A stretch of 64,000 nucleotides of DNA from JAHEJB01 sp041748175. Its GTDB lineage: Bacteria; Bacteroidota; Rhodothermia; Rhodothermales; Rubricoccaceae. The stretch is from positions 17,525-81,524 of the forward strand of contig JBGTDU010000142.1 of the NCBI GenBank assembly GCA_041748175.1, read 5' to 3'. The first letter of the stretch is position 1. The number at the start of each line of letters is the position of its first letter. This document shows positions 43,184-52,162 of this stretch, one piece after another. The position numbers and the translations under genes were made by a program. The notes under the pieces were generated by a model. The model was given only the letters and a program-made list of their open reading frames with translations, was not told the DNA's origin and did not search any database.

Positions 43184-46100
43184 TTAGAAGTCGAGCAAAT
43201 CCTCCGGCACCGCACCGAAACCCAACATGCGTTCCGGGTGTCCCGCGGGGGCTCGAAGCGCTCCAGCGGCGGCGTCGGCGAGCGCTGTGCGAACCGGGCC
43301 GATGCGGCTGTTCTGGCGGGTTGGGAACACGCGATTGGTGAGGAGAATGACGAAAAGCTCCTCGTCGGGGTCGATCCAAATAGACGTGCCCGTGAAACCC
43401 GTGTGCCCGAAAGAGTGCGGACCGAACAGCGTCCCGGACGAGGACGAACCCTCATTCTCCGCGCGCCAGCTCATCCAACCAAGCGCCATCGGATAGCGCC
43501 CCCGCGAGGAAACGCGCCGCGTGAACAACTCGATGGTCTCGGGCCGGAAATATCGTCGGCCGTAGGCTTCGCCGTGGTTGGCCATCATGTAGGCGAACCT
43601 GGCCAGATCCTCAACCGTCGAGAAAAGACCCGCGTGTCCCGAAACGCCGCCGAGCATCCACGCCGCCTCGTCATGCACTTCGCCCTGAAGGAGTCTCCCC
43701 CGGAATGACCGGTCGCTTTCGGTCGGCACAACCGCTGGGTCCGCCCGGCCCGTGCCAAGGAACCGCGTGCTTGTCATGCCCAGCGGTTCGAAAAACTCTT
43801 CCAGGACGTATTCATCCAGAGATCGGCGCGTGATTTCTTCGATCACCTTGCCCAAAACGATCATATCGAAATCGCTATAGACGGTCTGCGTTCCCGGCAC
43901 GTAGCGAGACGAGTCAGCATAGATAAACCGAAGGATGTCTCCCGCCGAAGAAATTTCGGGGTCGGTATGGAAGGGGTAGAAGGCGCGCTGACCGGCGCTG
44001 TGGGAAAGAAGCTGGCGGATCGTGACGCGTGCTTTTCCCCGCTGGCCAAACTCCGGCACGTAGTGAGCGACGCGCTGATCGAGATCCAGGCGGCCTTCTT
44101 CGTAGAGTTTCATCGTTGCGGCTGTCGTCGCAATGACCTTGGTGACCGAGGCAAGGTCGAACATCGAATGCTCCGACACGCGATCGACGCTTGCATAGGT
44201 GAAGTAGCCGAAGCCCTGTTGCTTCAACAGAACACCTCCGCGCCCAACCGCGACGGCAGCGCCCGGGAAGGCCCGATTCTGAAGCCCACTGCGGATGACC
44301 TCATCCAACCCCTCGAGGACATCGTCGGCCATCCCTGCTTCTTCCGGCGAGCCAGGACGAAGTGCTGCCTGGTCGAGCTGGACGCCTTCCCCAAATGTAT
44401 AGCGACCGGGGATGGTAATCGGCAGGGTTCCCCTGACGTCGATGCGCCCGAAAAGGGCGTCGGCGGCGGCGCGCTGGCTTTCGTTTGAGCCACCGTATGC
44501 GGCCAGGTAGGCGGCGGGCTCCGGGATTCCTAGCGGAACGTACGGATTCCCGAATGCCAACAGGACTACGGGTCGCCCGAGCGCCATAACACGTTCCAGG
44601 AATGCCTTGTGGCGGGCCGGAAGCCCGATCTCGCCGCTCCAGGCGCGTGCGCGGACAAACGAGGGAACCAGGATGATATCGTGCTGGGAGACCAGGGAAA
44701 GCGCGCTCACAAAAGCGTTCTCCGGGTCGCCTATTCCAAGCCGTCGGTGGGTCGTTACGCTGCCGATCGGGACATCAGCCGAAACGGCTCCGGCAAAAAC
44801 TTCGCCGGTCGAAGCGTCTTCACTGTCGTCGAGTGTCAGCGTGAGAAAACGCGTTGGAGCAGATGGCCCAACGAACGGAATGGGACCATTTGCGTCCTGC
44901 AAAATTGTAATGGAGTTCCGGGCGATCTGGTCGGCGAGAAGACCGGAGCGGTGGCGGAGCGCCGAGCTTGGCGCGGACAGGTTCGCAAACTGGGCGCTGC
45001 GTATTGCGCGGAAGGAGGCGGGAACATCGGCGGGATTCTCGGGCCGTAGCCGCTCCTGCGTTCGCGTGGCGGAAGGCACAGACTGCCCGGCGAAAGGATC
45101 GGAAAGCCCAAGCCATGCTTTGGCGCGCAGGACGCGGTTCAGGGAGGCGTCAATTCGGTCCTCGGTAAGCCGCCCCTCCGCGATGGCCTGCATTATGGCG
45201 CGGTGCGCTCGGCGCTCGGCGTAGGTCAAGAGAAGTTGGTCAACGCCGGCCTCCAGCGCTCGCACGGCAATCTCGCCGATCTCCCGTCCACGTGTGATGC
45301 CGGCCATATTGAGTCCATCGGTGACAATGAGGCCTTCGAATCCCAATTCCTCGCGGAGCAGCCCTGTGATGATTGGGCGAGAAAGAGTAGCCGGTCGAGC
45401 AGGATCGATGGCCGGAAGTGAGAGATGCCCGGTCATCACGCTCATCACGCCCGCATCGATGGCGTTCCGAAACGGTGCCAACTCCATGGCGTCCAGACGG
45501 GCCCGGTCGAATGGCAGCGTAGGGAGCGACGCGTGCGAGTCCGTTTCCGTATCGCCGTGCCCCGGAAAGTGCTTGGCAGTTGCCATCAGTCCCCCATCCT
45601 GCATTCCACGGATGTATGCGGCCGTCATGGTGCCAACCAGTTCCGGCGCCTCCCCAAACGAGCGCACATTGATGATGGGATTCAATGGGTTATTGTTGAT
45701 GTCAGCGACGGGCGCATAGTTCTGGTGCACGCCCATTGCCAGGGCTTCCTCGGCCGTGGCTTTGCCCATCAGATAGGCCAGCGCAGGGTCGCGCGTGGCA
45801 CCTAGGGCCATCGGACTGGGAAATGCCGTCCCGCCGTCAACTCGCATGCCCGGTCCATACTCCATGTCTTGCGAGATGAGGAGCGGGATGGCCGCGCGCT
45901 CCTGGAGGTTGCGAATCGCTTCAGCCTGCCGACCCGCGTCTCCGGCCAAAAACATAACGCCGCCCACGTCAAAGTTTTCGACGAGATCAACCAGACGAGC
46001 CCACTCCGCAACGGTCGTTCCCGCTACTGTGGCGTTGGCGTGGGTGACAAAGAGTTGCGCCACTTTCGTTTCCAGCGGCAGCGAATCGATCGTGTTCGCT

Positions 46101-46267
46101 GCCCACTCCACTGTTCCCGGCCAGAGCTGTTCCTGTGGATCAACCGGGGGAGGAAGAACGACGGAGTCGCGGCCAATTAGCGCGGTCCACCACGCTGCGA
46201 AGGAAACAACGAGGGAAACCGCTACAATCTTAAACATCAGCGGTGAGCGTCGGGGGGACGAGAACAT
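43184..46267 (-). CDS. GH3 beta-N-acetylhexosaminidase fused to a beta-lactamase-family serine hydrolase
   Basis: 1027-aa exported fusion. A membrane or signal segment follows MFSSPRRSPLMFKIVAVSLVVSFAAWW. The GH3 (NagZ-type) domain spans about residues 50-390, with KHFPGHGDTETDSH and the nucleophile region IVTDGLNMAGI. A GH3 C-terminal-like segment follows to about 600. A class C beta-lactamase/DD-peptidase domain then covers about 640-1010, with ASVTK (SxxK), YSDFD (YxN position) and GHTGFTG (KTG counterpart). It may remove GlcNAc and act on peptide stems of peptidoglycan during recycling. Such fusions occur in Bacteroidota. ATG 46267 was chosen; the frame is open to 46441. Confidence 0.92.
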   Translation of the reverse strand: MFSSPRRSPLMFKIVAVSLVVSFAAWWTALIGRDSVVLPPPVDPQEQLWPGTVEWAANTIDSLPLETKVAQLFVTHANATVAGTTVAEWARLVDLVENFDVGGVMFLAGDAGRQAEAIRNLQERAAIPLLISQDMEYGPGMRVDGGTAFPSPMALGATRDPALAYLMGKATAEEALAMGVHQNYAPVADINNNPLNPIINVRSFGEAPELVGTMTAAYIRGMQDGGLMATAKHFPGHGDTETDSHASLPTLPFDRARLDAMELAPFRNAIDAGVMSVMTGHLSLPAIDPARPATLSRPIITGLLREELGFEGLIVTDGLNMAGITRGREIGEIAVRALEAGVDQLLLTYAERRAHRAIMQAIAEGRLTEDRIDASLNRVLRAKAWLGLSDPFAGQSVPSATRTQERLRPENPADVPASFRAIRSAQFANLSAPSSALRHRSGLLADQIARNSITILQDANGPIPFVGPSAPTRFLTLTLDDSEDASTGEVFAGAVSADVPIGSVTTHRRLGIGDPENAFVSALSLVSQHDIILVPSFVRARAWSGEIGLPARHKAFLERVMALGRPVVLLAFGNPYVPLGIPEPAAYLAAYGGSNESQRAAADALFGRIDVRGTLPITIPGRYTFGEGVQLDQAALRPGSPEEAGMADDVLEGLDEVIRSGLQNRAFPGAAVAVGRGGVLLKQQGFGYFTYASVDRVSEHSMFDLASVTKVIATTAATMKLYEEGRLDLDQRVAHYVPEFGQRGKARVTIRQLLSHSAGQRAFYPFHTDPEISSAGDILRFIYADSSRYVPGTQTVYSDFDMIVLGKVIEEITRRSLDEYVLEEFFEPLGMTSTRFLGTGRADPAVVPTESDRSFRGRLLQGEVHDEAAWMLGGVSGHAGLFSTVEDLARFAYMMANHGEAYGRRYFRPETIELFTRRVSSRGRYPMALGWMSWRAENEGSSSSGTLFGPHSFGHTGFTGTSIWIDPDEELFVILLTNRVFPTRQNSRIGPVRTALADAAAGALRAPAGHPERMLGFGAVPEDLLDF

Positions 46268-46320
46268 TCGCCCAAAAGTACGGCCTAACACAGCCACATT
46301 GACACAAATTGCGTCTCTTG

Positions 46321-46356
46321 AAAGCAAGAAAGCACCCCAGCGGTATGCCGAGGTGC
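46321..46356 (-). terminator. probable terminator of the lipoprotein gene
   Basis: On the minus strand GCACCTCGG pairs with CCGCTGGGGTGC around CATA, followed by TTTCTTGCTTT. It lies between the lipoprotein gene and the GH3 fusion. Confidence 0.6.
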
Positions 46357-46385
46357 CTCCCTTCAAAGGCTGGGTCGTCCCGTTT

Positions 46386-46787
46386 TTACCGTAGGAGGAC
46401 GACTTTCTCGCCATAGCCCAATCGTCGCCCGTCGATCGCATAGGCGCGAACCGTGAGGAGTGCCGATCCGGCGCGCGTAGACTGCGCGATAATGAGGCGG
46501 CTCAAGCCGGTTGGGTCGTCGGGTTGAATCGAAAGCTGGCCGATACCCGACACCCTCCATTGGTAGTGGTCCAACTCAGGATGGTAAAGCGGCTCCGCTC
46601 TGTAGTTACCGATGTCAATGCCTCGCAATTCTGACGGGCCTTTTATGTACAGGCTGGCGACAGTCACAGCGGGTGGTGTGGGATCAGCGACGGGATCGTT
46701 GAACGGGGCTTCGGGGCCGGTAAGCGTTTCGCGGCATCCCGAAAAAACCACAAACGTGACAAGTACTAGGGATACGATGCGCAGCAT
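46386..46787 (-). CDS. hypothetical lipoprotein
   Basis: 133-aa protein with a lipoprotein signal: MLRIVSLVLVTFVVFSGC, lipobox FSGC. The mature part contains a proline-rich linker (FNDPVADPTPPAV) and then one beta-rich domain of about 85 residues (VASLYIKGPSELRGIDIGNYR...LLTVRAYAIDGRRLGYGEKVVLLR) that looks Ig-like. ATG 46787 fits the signal. Its promoter would lie in the short gap to the small membrane gene. Not recognised further. Confidence 0.7.
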   Translation of the reverse strand: MLRIVSLVLVTFVVFSGCRETLTGPEAPFNDPVADPTPPAVTVASLYIKGPSELRGIDIGNYRAEPLYHPELDHYQWRVSGIGQLSIQPDDPTGLSRLIIAQSTRAGSALLTVRAYAIDGRRLGYGEKVVLLR

Positions 46788-46888
46788 GGCAGGCGTGGCT
46801 AGGTGAGCACTGCCCAAAGAGTACAGGTTTTTGCCTTAACATGCAACCCTTCAGAGCGCATGGCGATTGCGCTCGTGGAGCCAGAGGG

Positions 46889-47161
46889 CTAATCTTCGAC
46901 GCGAGGCTTGAGCAAGCCGTCGCCCCTCTCGCCCTTCTTGCCGAAGAGCTTGTCCAACACGCCCTCGTGGGTCAGAAGCGCCGTGAGCCCTACAAAAATG
47001 GCCTCACCGGTAAGCCTCCGCACGAAGTTCAGCTTGAAGAGCCCGGACACTACACCCCCGACAATGCGGAACAACAGGGGCAAGATGAGCAACGCTCCAA
47101 TGAAACCGAGAGCGATCTCCAGCACCGAGCGGGCTGGGGCGTTGTCTGTGACTTTTATCAT
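46889..47161 (-). CDS. small membrane protein
   Basis: 90 aa. One clear hydrophobic helix of about 30 residues (LEIALGFIGALLILPLLFRIVGG), and a second weaker one (AIFVGLTALLTHEGVL). The C-terminal tail is charged (KKGERGDGLLKPRVED). No family recognised. It lies 60 bases downstream of the WS/DGAT gene in the same orientation, so it may be in its transcript. Confidence 0.6.
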   Translation of the reverse strand: MIKVTDNAPARSVLEIALGFIGALLILPLLFRIVGGVVSGLFKLNFVRRLTGEAIFVGLTALLTHEGVLDKLFGKKGERGDGLLKPRVED

Positions 47162-47222
47162 CGAGGGGAGGGATTGACTCGACGCAAACTATGGCATTCG
47201 AGCTGATGTGCGACGGAGGATC

Positions 47223-48584
47223 TCATGCCTCGGCCGTTTCCAGGAAGCGATCCTTCAATGCCTCGAACTCGGCTTCGAACGCGACCACCAACTCGTTGGG
47301 GTCGGAGACCAGATTCGCGTCGGCAGCTACGCCGACGAGGACCTGGCCGTTCAGGCTGAGGATGCTGATGCCAAGGCCAATGTTACCCGCCTGCGGCACC
47401 CAAAACATCAAACTTCCGACGGGCACACCATTGAAGTGGAGTTGCTCGGTAGGGCCCGGAACGTTCGTGACGACGAGCGAGCACTTGTCGCTGAACATTT
47501 TCACGACAAGGTTATGCAGCCACTGCGGCGCAAAGCCGATGCTCTGGAGGATCCCAAAAACTATTATGGGCTCGCTCGAGGATTTGATCTTGTCCATCCT
47601 GGTCTTCAGAGCCACGAGCCGCGTACTGGGGTCTTCGACACTGACCGGAAGCGGCAAGAAAACGAGTGCAAAAACATTCCCGAGTTCGTGAGCCCGGCCC
47701 TCGGGGCGCACGTTGAACGGCACGGCAGCGCGGATTTCCACGCCACTAGTGGAGTCGCCTTGATCGGCGAGGTAACGCCGTAATCCGCCGGATACCGCCG
47801 TCATGAGCACATCATTGAGCTTCGCGCCGCTCGCCCGCCCGACGGCTTTGATGGTCTCCACCTCGATCGGCTTCGTCCATGCCACTTGCTTTCGCGAGCT
47901 CGCGCTTCCTTTGAACCGTGTCGTAGAATCCGGGCGCATCGCCAGCAGAGCCGCAAGGCTTTTCGTGCCACCGCCAACCTGTCGCGCTCTGGTTGCCAGG
48001 TGCGAGGGGCTCGTCACAAGATCCCTCGTTTCGTCAAGCGCGCCCTTCGCCGTTCGCTTTAGTTGCTCGCCCATTGTTTTCTTCGGCCTCGGTTCGGTCG
48101 GTGGGCTGACAGTCGACGGATCCCACATTTCGTCGGACATCGCCAGAAGCACGTGCATCATGGCTATGCCGTCTGCGATGCAGTGATGCAGCCGGACGAT
48201 TAGCGCGGAGCCTTCCCCGTAATGCTCGACATGGTGGATCGTCCACGGCGGCATCGCGAACGAGAGCGGCGTGCTCATCAGGTCGCTCACAGCGCGCTCC
48301 AGTGCATCCTGATCGCCAGGTGCCGGCAGCTCGTACGGAAGGACGTGGCGGTTCATGTCGAAGGGATCTTCCAGAACCCACTTTGGCCGTCTGGCCTTCG
48401 GATCGTCCACCCGCATTCGAAAACGCTGGTACGGCAGAAAGCGCTCCTCGAAAAGCCGCACCACCTGTTCGCGTGTCATCGGCTCTGCCATCATCATGAC
48501 GCCCGCGATCGTCATCGGGTTGATCGAGCTCTCCATTCGCAGCCAGGCCGCGTCGGCAGCGGTCATTTTTCTTGTGACGGGCAT
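47223..48584 (-). CDS. WS/DGAT-type wax ester synthase/diacylglycerol acyltransferase
   Basis: 453-aa acyl-CoA-dependent acyltransferase of the WS/DGAT family, which makes wax esters or triacylglycerol storage lipid. The catalytic HHxxxDG motif is RLHHCIADG at about residue 140. The N-terminal MTAADAAWLRMESSINPMTI and C-terminal NVPGP and GNIGLGISILSLNGQVLVGVAAD are typical. ATG 48584 was chosen; the frame stays open to 48746 only because the upstream word-like repeats happen to be open. Not all family members are confirmed storage-lipid enzymes. Confidence 0.9.
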   Translation of the reverse strand: MPVTRKMTAADAAWLRMESSINPMTIAGVMMMAEPMTREQVVRLFEERFLPYQRFRMRVDDPKARRPKWVLEDPFDMNRHVLPYELPAPGDQDALERAVSDLMSTPLSFAMPPWTIHHVEHYGEGSALIVRLHHCIADGIAMMHVLLAMSDEMWDPSTVSPPTEPRPKKTMGEQLKRTAKGALDETRDLVTSPSHLATRARQVGGGTKSLAALLAMRPDSTTRFKGSASSRKQVAWTKPIEVETIKAVGRASGAKLNDVLMTAVSGGLRRYLADQGDSTSGVEIRAAVPFNVRPEGRAHELGNVFALVFLPLPVSVEDPSTRLVALKTRMDKIKSSSEPIIVFGILQSIGFAPQWLHNLVVKMFSDKCSLVVTNVPGPTEQLHFNGVPVGSLMFWVPQAGNIGLGISILSLNGQVLVGVAADANLVSDPNELVVAFEAEFEALKDRFLETAEA

Positions 48585-48599
48585 GGAGGTGGTTTGTTC

Positions 48600-48775
48600 G
48601 GTTGCGAAAGGTACAGTGGATGGTGCGTATTGCGTAATGGGTATTGCGTAGTGCGTATTGCACGTTTCGGATTTCGGGTTTGAGATTTCGGCTTTCAGAA
48701 TTCGGTCCTCCGTCTTCCGTTCTAGACCCACTGTCTTTCCAAACACGCACTACGAAATACGCATTAGTCACCACG
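48600..48775. repeat. word-like repeat block (GTGCGTATTGCG and TTTCGGATTTCGG types)
   Basis: It contains GTGCGTATTGCGTAATGGG, TATTGCGTAGTGCGTATTGC, then TTTCGGATTTCGGGTTTGAG and TTTCGGCTTTCAGAATTCGG, ending ACGCACTACGAAATACGC. The first and last parts are inverted relative to each other. It fills the gap between the WS/DGAT and rlmN genes, and both kinds of words recur elsewhere in the window. Confidence 0.82.
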
Positions 48776-48778
48776 TGC

Positions 48779-49834
48779 TCACGCTTTCACAGCCAGTTGC
48801 CCGCAGGCCGCGTCGATGTCCTGGCCACGGCTCCGGCGGACGGTCACGCGGACGCCCTGGTCCACAAGCACTCGGATGAAGCGGTTCAGACTCGTTTCGC
48901 TGGTCGGGGTGAATTCCGCACCTTCAACCGGATTGTACATGATGAGGTTGATCTTGCACGGTGCCCACTTGGATACACGAGCAAGAATCTTCGCGTCAAT
49001 CTCGCTGTCGTTGACGTGGTCGAACATGCAGTATTCGTAGGTCACGCGCTTTCCTGTTTTAGCGTGATAATGCCTTACGGCACCCTTCAACGCATCCAGA
49101 TCGGTTTTCTCGGAACGGTTGACGGGCATGATGGCGCTGCGCTGCGCATCGGTAGGGGCATGGAGTGAAATGGCCAGGTTGAACGGCGCGTCGTCGTCCG
49201 CCAGTTGTTTGATTCGCCGAGCTAAGCCCACGGTGGAAACCGTGATGCGCTTTGGCGCGAGGCCGAGCACGTCGGTAATAAGCTGCGTGCTCTTGATTAC
49301 GTTCGCGTAGTTCTGAAGGGGCTCGCCCATCCCCATGTACACGATGTTGGAGATGCCCCGTCCGAACCGTTTTTGCGCCAACGCATCCATGTGGCGCGCC
49401 TGATCGAAAATCTGCCCAGCCGTCAGGTTCTCGTGGAAACCCATGAGGCCCGTCGCGCAGAAGTGGCATCCCATCGCACAGCCTACCTGGCTCGACACGC
49501 ACACGGTAAGCCGGCGCACACCGCCGTCCTTCTCAAAGTCGGGGATGAGGACGGTTTCGATGTAGCGGCCTGAGGGAAGCTCGAACAGGCTCTTGACCGT
49601 CTGGTCTTTGGATGTCTGCTGCTGGGCCTCCGTGATGGACCCGATCTCGGCAATTTCTGCGAGGCGTGTACGCAGACCAGCGGGAAGGTCCGTCATCTCT
49701 TCGAATGACGATGCGCCCTTCTCGTACAGCCACTTGAACAACTGCCGTCCGCGAAACTTAGGCTCGCCGATGGAGACGACGAAGGCTTCGAGTTCGGGGC
49801 GGTCGAGGGTTTTGAGATTTGTTGGCGTCATCAT
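48779..49834 (-). CDS. rlmN: dual-specificity 23S rRNA/tRNA adenine-C2 methyltransferase RlmN
   Basis: 351-aa radical-SAM enzyme that methylates A2503 of 23S rRNA and A37 of tRNAs. The iron-sulfur CxxxCxxC is in GCAMGCHFCATG. NIVYMGMGEPLQNY and the later catalytic cysteine region (MFDHVNDSEIDA... RGQDIDAACGQL, with the second active-site Cys near the C-terminus) are present. ATG 49834 or 49831 follow each other; TTG at 49837 is less likely. Confidence 0.95.
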   Translation of the reverse strand: MMTPTNLKTLDRPELEAFVVSIGEPKFRGRQLFKWLYEKGASSFEEMTDLPAGLRTRLAEIAEIGSITEAQQQTSKDQTVKSLFELPSGRYIETVLIPDFEKDGGVRRLTVCVSSQVGCAMGCHFCATGLMGFHENLTAGQIFDQARHMDALAQKRFGRGISNIVYMGMGEPLQNYANVIKSTQLITDVLGLAPKRITVSTVGLARRIKQLADDDAPFNLAISLHAPTDAQRSAIMPVNRSEKTDLDALKGAVRHYHAKTGKRVTYEYCMFDHVNDSEIDAKILARVSKWAPCKINLIMYNPVEGAEFTPTSETSLNRFIRVLVDQGVRVTVRRSRGQDIDAACGQLAVKA

Positions 49835-50040
49835 CAAGCCCGGATCATACCAGCTAAGACTGGACTGAAGGATCCGTCAAAGAAAATCCCCACCAGCAAA
49901 TATTTTTTTCTTACATGCTTGACAGGGAAGGTGGGGTCGTACATCCGCGCCCGGCAAAAACGCGGTCATCGAACCGTGTGGTTGTTGCATGCACCTTGCC
50001 GCCGCCTAATTTAAATCCTCCAGCCCGCACCCACTCGACC

Positions 50041-51454
50041 ATGCGATCTCTCTCTGTCTGTCTGTCTCACCTTCGCGGCCCTAACGCTAGTCGTTCTCGG
50101 TGGCTGTGATGCTACCGACAGCACCGACGTTTCGTCGGCCACCGCTCGACATCCTTCAATCTCACGCGATGCCTTACTCGTAGCAGTCGACCGCAATACG
50201 TACGATGGTTATCTCCTCTCGATAGCGGAACGGGTCCCTAGCTTTGCCGGACTATTCGACGAAGCTGGTGTGCGCCATGTTAGTGTCGCCAGGGGGGCAA
50301 CGGATCCGGTCTCCGTTGTATCGGCTGCGTTAGATGTCGCTAACGAATTGATACCGGGATCGGAATCAAACGCGACCAGTTCTTCCATGACGCCCACTGT
50401 GGCGATGTATGGCTTCATTGACGTCCTAGCTTGGCGCGAGGCGCTCGCGGCGGCGGCGTCTGGACTCACGCTTTACGACGCCGATGAGCGAAAAGGCGTT
50501 GTCTATGTAGAAGTCGCGTCGATAGGCGATGTACAGCGCATCCGAGAAAAGGCTGCGTCACTGGGTATCCCCTCTGATGCAATCGAAATCGAGGTTGCGC
50601 CCAAATACGAGAGCCAAGTTGACATACGGTATTATGGGCCCTATCTGGAAGCAGGGTACGCCATAGCGATGCAGTGGGGACATTGCACTCACGGCTTCAT
50701 GGCCTTTCGAGGGTCCCTTCCGGGTGATGTCGGCGGTTTCGTCACCAACTCTCACTGCACAAATGCATCCCAAATCACCGGTGGAGTCAATGGCGCAAAC
50801 TTTTATCAAGGCAACGGATCGTATGGCATTTCGAGCCGCTATTTGGGGATTGAGATAGTGGATCCGGCATTCAGCAATTTAGGGCGCCCGACTGGCGGGG
50901 AAACTAACCTCGGCCCTCCCATCGGCGGGGGCGGAAGGCCGTGGCGATATTCGGATGCCGCATTCGTCGACTACGATCTGAGTAATAATAACACGAGCGC
51001 ACTATTTGGTCAGATTGCGAAGACTGAGTACTCTGGAACAAATTCGCCGGGCTCCTTCAACCGAATTAACGCTTTTCAGATCGACTCTGATGCTGCCAGT
51101 TATCAGCAGCCCATGGGCATGATCGTCCATAGGGTTGGTCGTACATCAGGTTGGACTACGGGTCCGATCACAAGAACATGCTTTACTGTCCCACTCGATT
51201 TCACCAATCCATACAACTCCAACGCCGGGAAGGACCTCCGTTGCCAGTACGAGGTACGAGCATATTCGGACTCTGGCGATAGCGGCTCCCCCGTTTTCTT
51301 CCCGACAGGAACTAACTCGGCCCGACTTCAGGGGCTGGCCTGGGGTGGGCGGACGGAGACCAACGGGATTCATTTCTTTATCTATAGCCCCTTTCATCTT
51401 ATCAATAGCGAACTCCGTCGCAGCGGCAGTTCTGGCGATCTCCTCACACACTAA
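50041..51454 (+). pseudogene. secreted trypsin-fold serine protease lipoprotein, out of frame at a tetranucleotide tract
   Basis: The ATG at 50041 starts a signal peptide (MRSLSVCL) that terminates early (TGA 50107) because of a frame change in a TCTCTCTC/TGTCTGTCTGTC tract (50047-50068). Losing one TGTC unit would give MRSLSVCLTF...VVLGGC, an excellent lipoprotein signal joined to a single open frame of about 469 aa ending at 51454. The catalytic triad of the chymotrypsin fold is visible: TNSHC (His, about 50753), FVDYD (Asp, about 50968) and GDSGSP (Ser, about 51283). This is either a phase-variable gene seen in the off state or a sequencing error in the tract. A GTG at 50270 could start a shortened, unexported form. 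Confidence 0.8.
50047..50068 (+). repeat. short sequence repeat (TC)n(TGTC)3 in a signal-peptide region
   Basis: Slippage-prone tract at the frame break of the serine protease gene. Removing one 4-base unit, or adding two bases, restores the frame. Confidence 0.85.
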
Positions 51455-51564
51455 CACTGAAATCGACCAACCTGTGTCTTTACATGGATTGATATTCGGG
51501 CATCTGTTCCGCACATTTTGTGCGGAGCTTCACTCATCCTAGACGGCTCACGTCTTTTCACGCC

Positions 51565-52107
51565 ATGACCTTTTCATTCCGAGTCACCGCTATGTTCGCA
51601 TTGCTTCTCGCTCTGGCGGCCTGCGACACGAACGAAATCCTCTCAACGGCCAAACTTTCAACGAATGCGTTCGACGTTGATGCCCCCGAGGTTCTTCGCT
51701 TTGGCGAGGTAGCCATCATCACGGCCACTCTCACAAACACGACCAACGCCAATCTCTATGTCGGTCGGCCCGCCCTTGTGTTGTTTCGCGAGTCCGATCC
51801 AATCTATTCCACTGGCGCGCAATCTCCCGCAACCCTCACAATAGCCTATAGCCCGTACGTGACGAGCATCTTGGTGGAAAACGAGTTGATAGGTCCAGGC
51901 GAATCTCGGGTTCTCGGAATAGCACTCGATCTCCGGCACGACGGGCTGGCACTCTGGGGTGAGGTAGGCCCTGTCGATGGCACCTATCGGCTCGGGGCGA
52001 CTCTTTTCACGACACCGGGAGATCTGAACTCTCTCTACCGTGGCGCGCCAGCTCCGACCGACGTTTCGTTCTCGGTGCCTTTTACGCTCGCCTTTTCCGC
52101 CGAGTAA
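51565..52107 (+). CDS. hypothetical lipoprotein
   Basis: 180 aa. Signal peptide MTFSFRVTAMFALLLALAAC with lipobox LAAC. The mature domain (EVLRFGEVAIITATLTNTTNANLYVGRPA...LVENELIGPGESRVLGIALDL...TFAFSAE-like ending) is a beta-sandwich that reads like the Ig-fold proteinase-inhibitor or BsuPI-type families. The match is by pattern only. It lies 110 bases after the serine protease gene in the same orientation, so protease and partner could be expressed together. Confidence 0.65.
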   Translation: MTFSFRVTAMFALLLALAACDTNEILSTAKLSTNAFDVDAPEVLRFGEVAIITATLTNTTNANLYVGRPALVLFRESDPIYSTGAQSPATLTIAYSPYVTSILVENELIGPGESRVLGIALDLRHDGLALWGEVGPVDGTYRLGATLFTTPGDLNSLYRGAPAPTDVSFSVPFTLAFSAE

Positions 52108-52162
52108 ACATGGTTTCCCGAGGGCCCCAGGACAACGCATTCTGATTGCTCTCAAGGTCCTT

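Noticed and set aside
47223..48746. N-terminal extension of the WS/DGAT gene and similar extensions of purM and cdsA
   Set aside because: The extra residues are translations of word-like repeats; the real starts are the internal ATGs next to conserved sequence.
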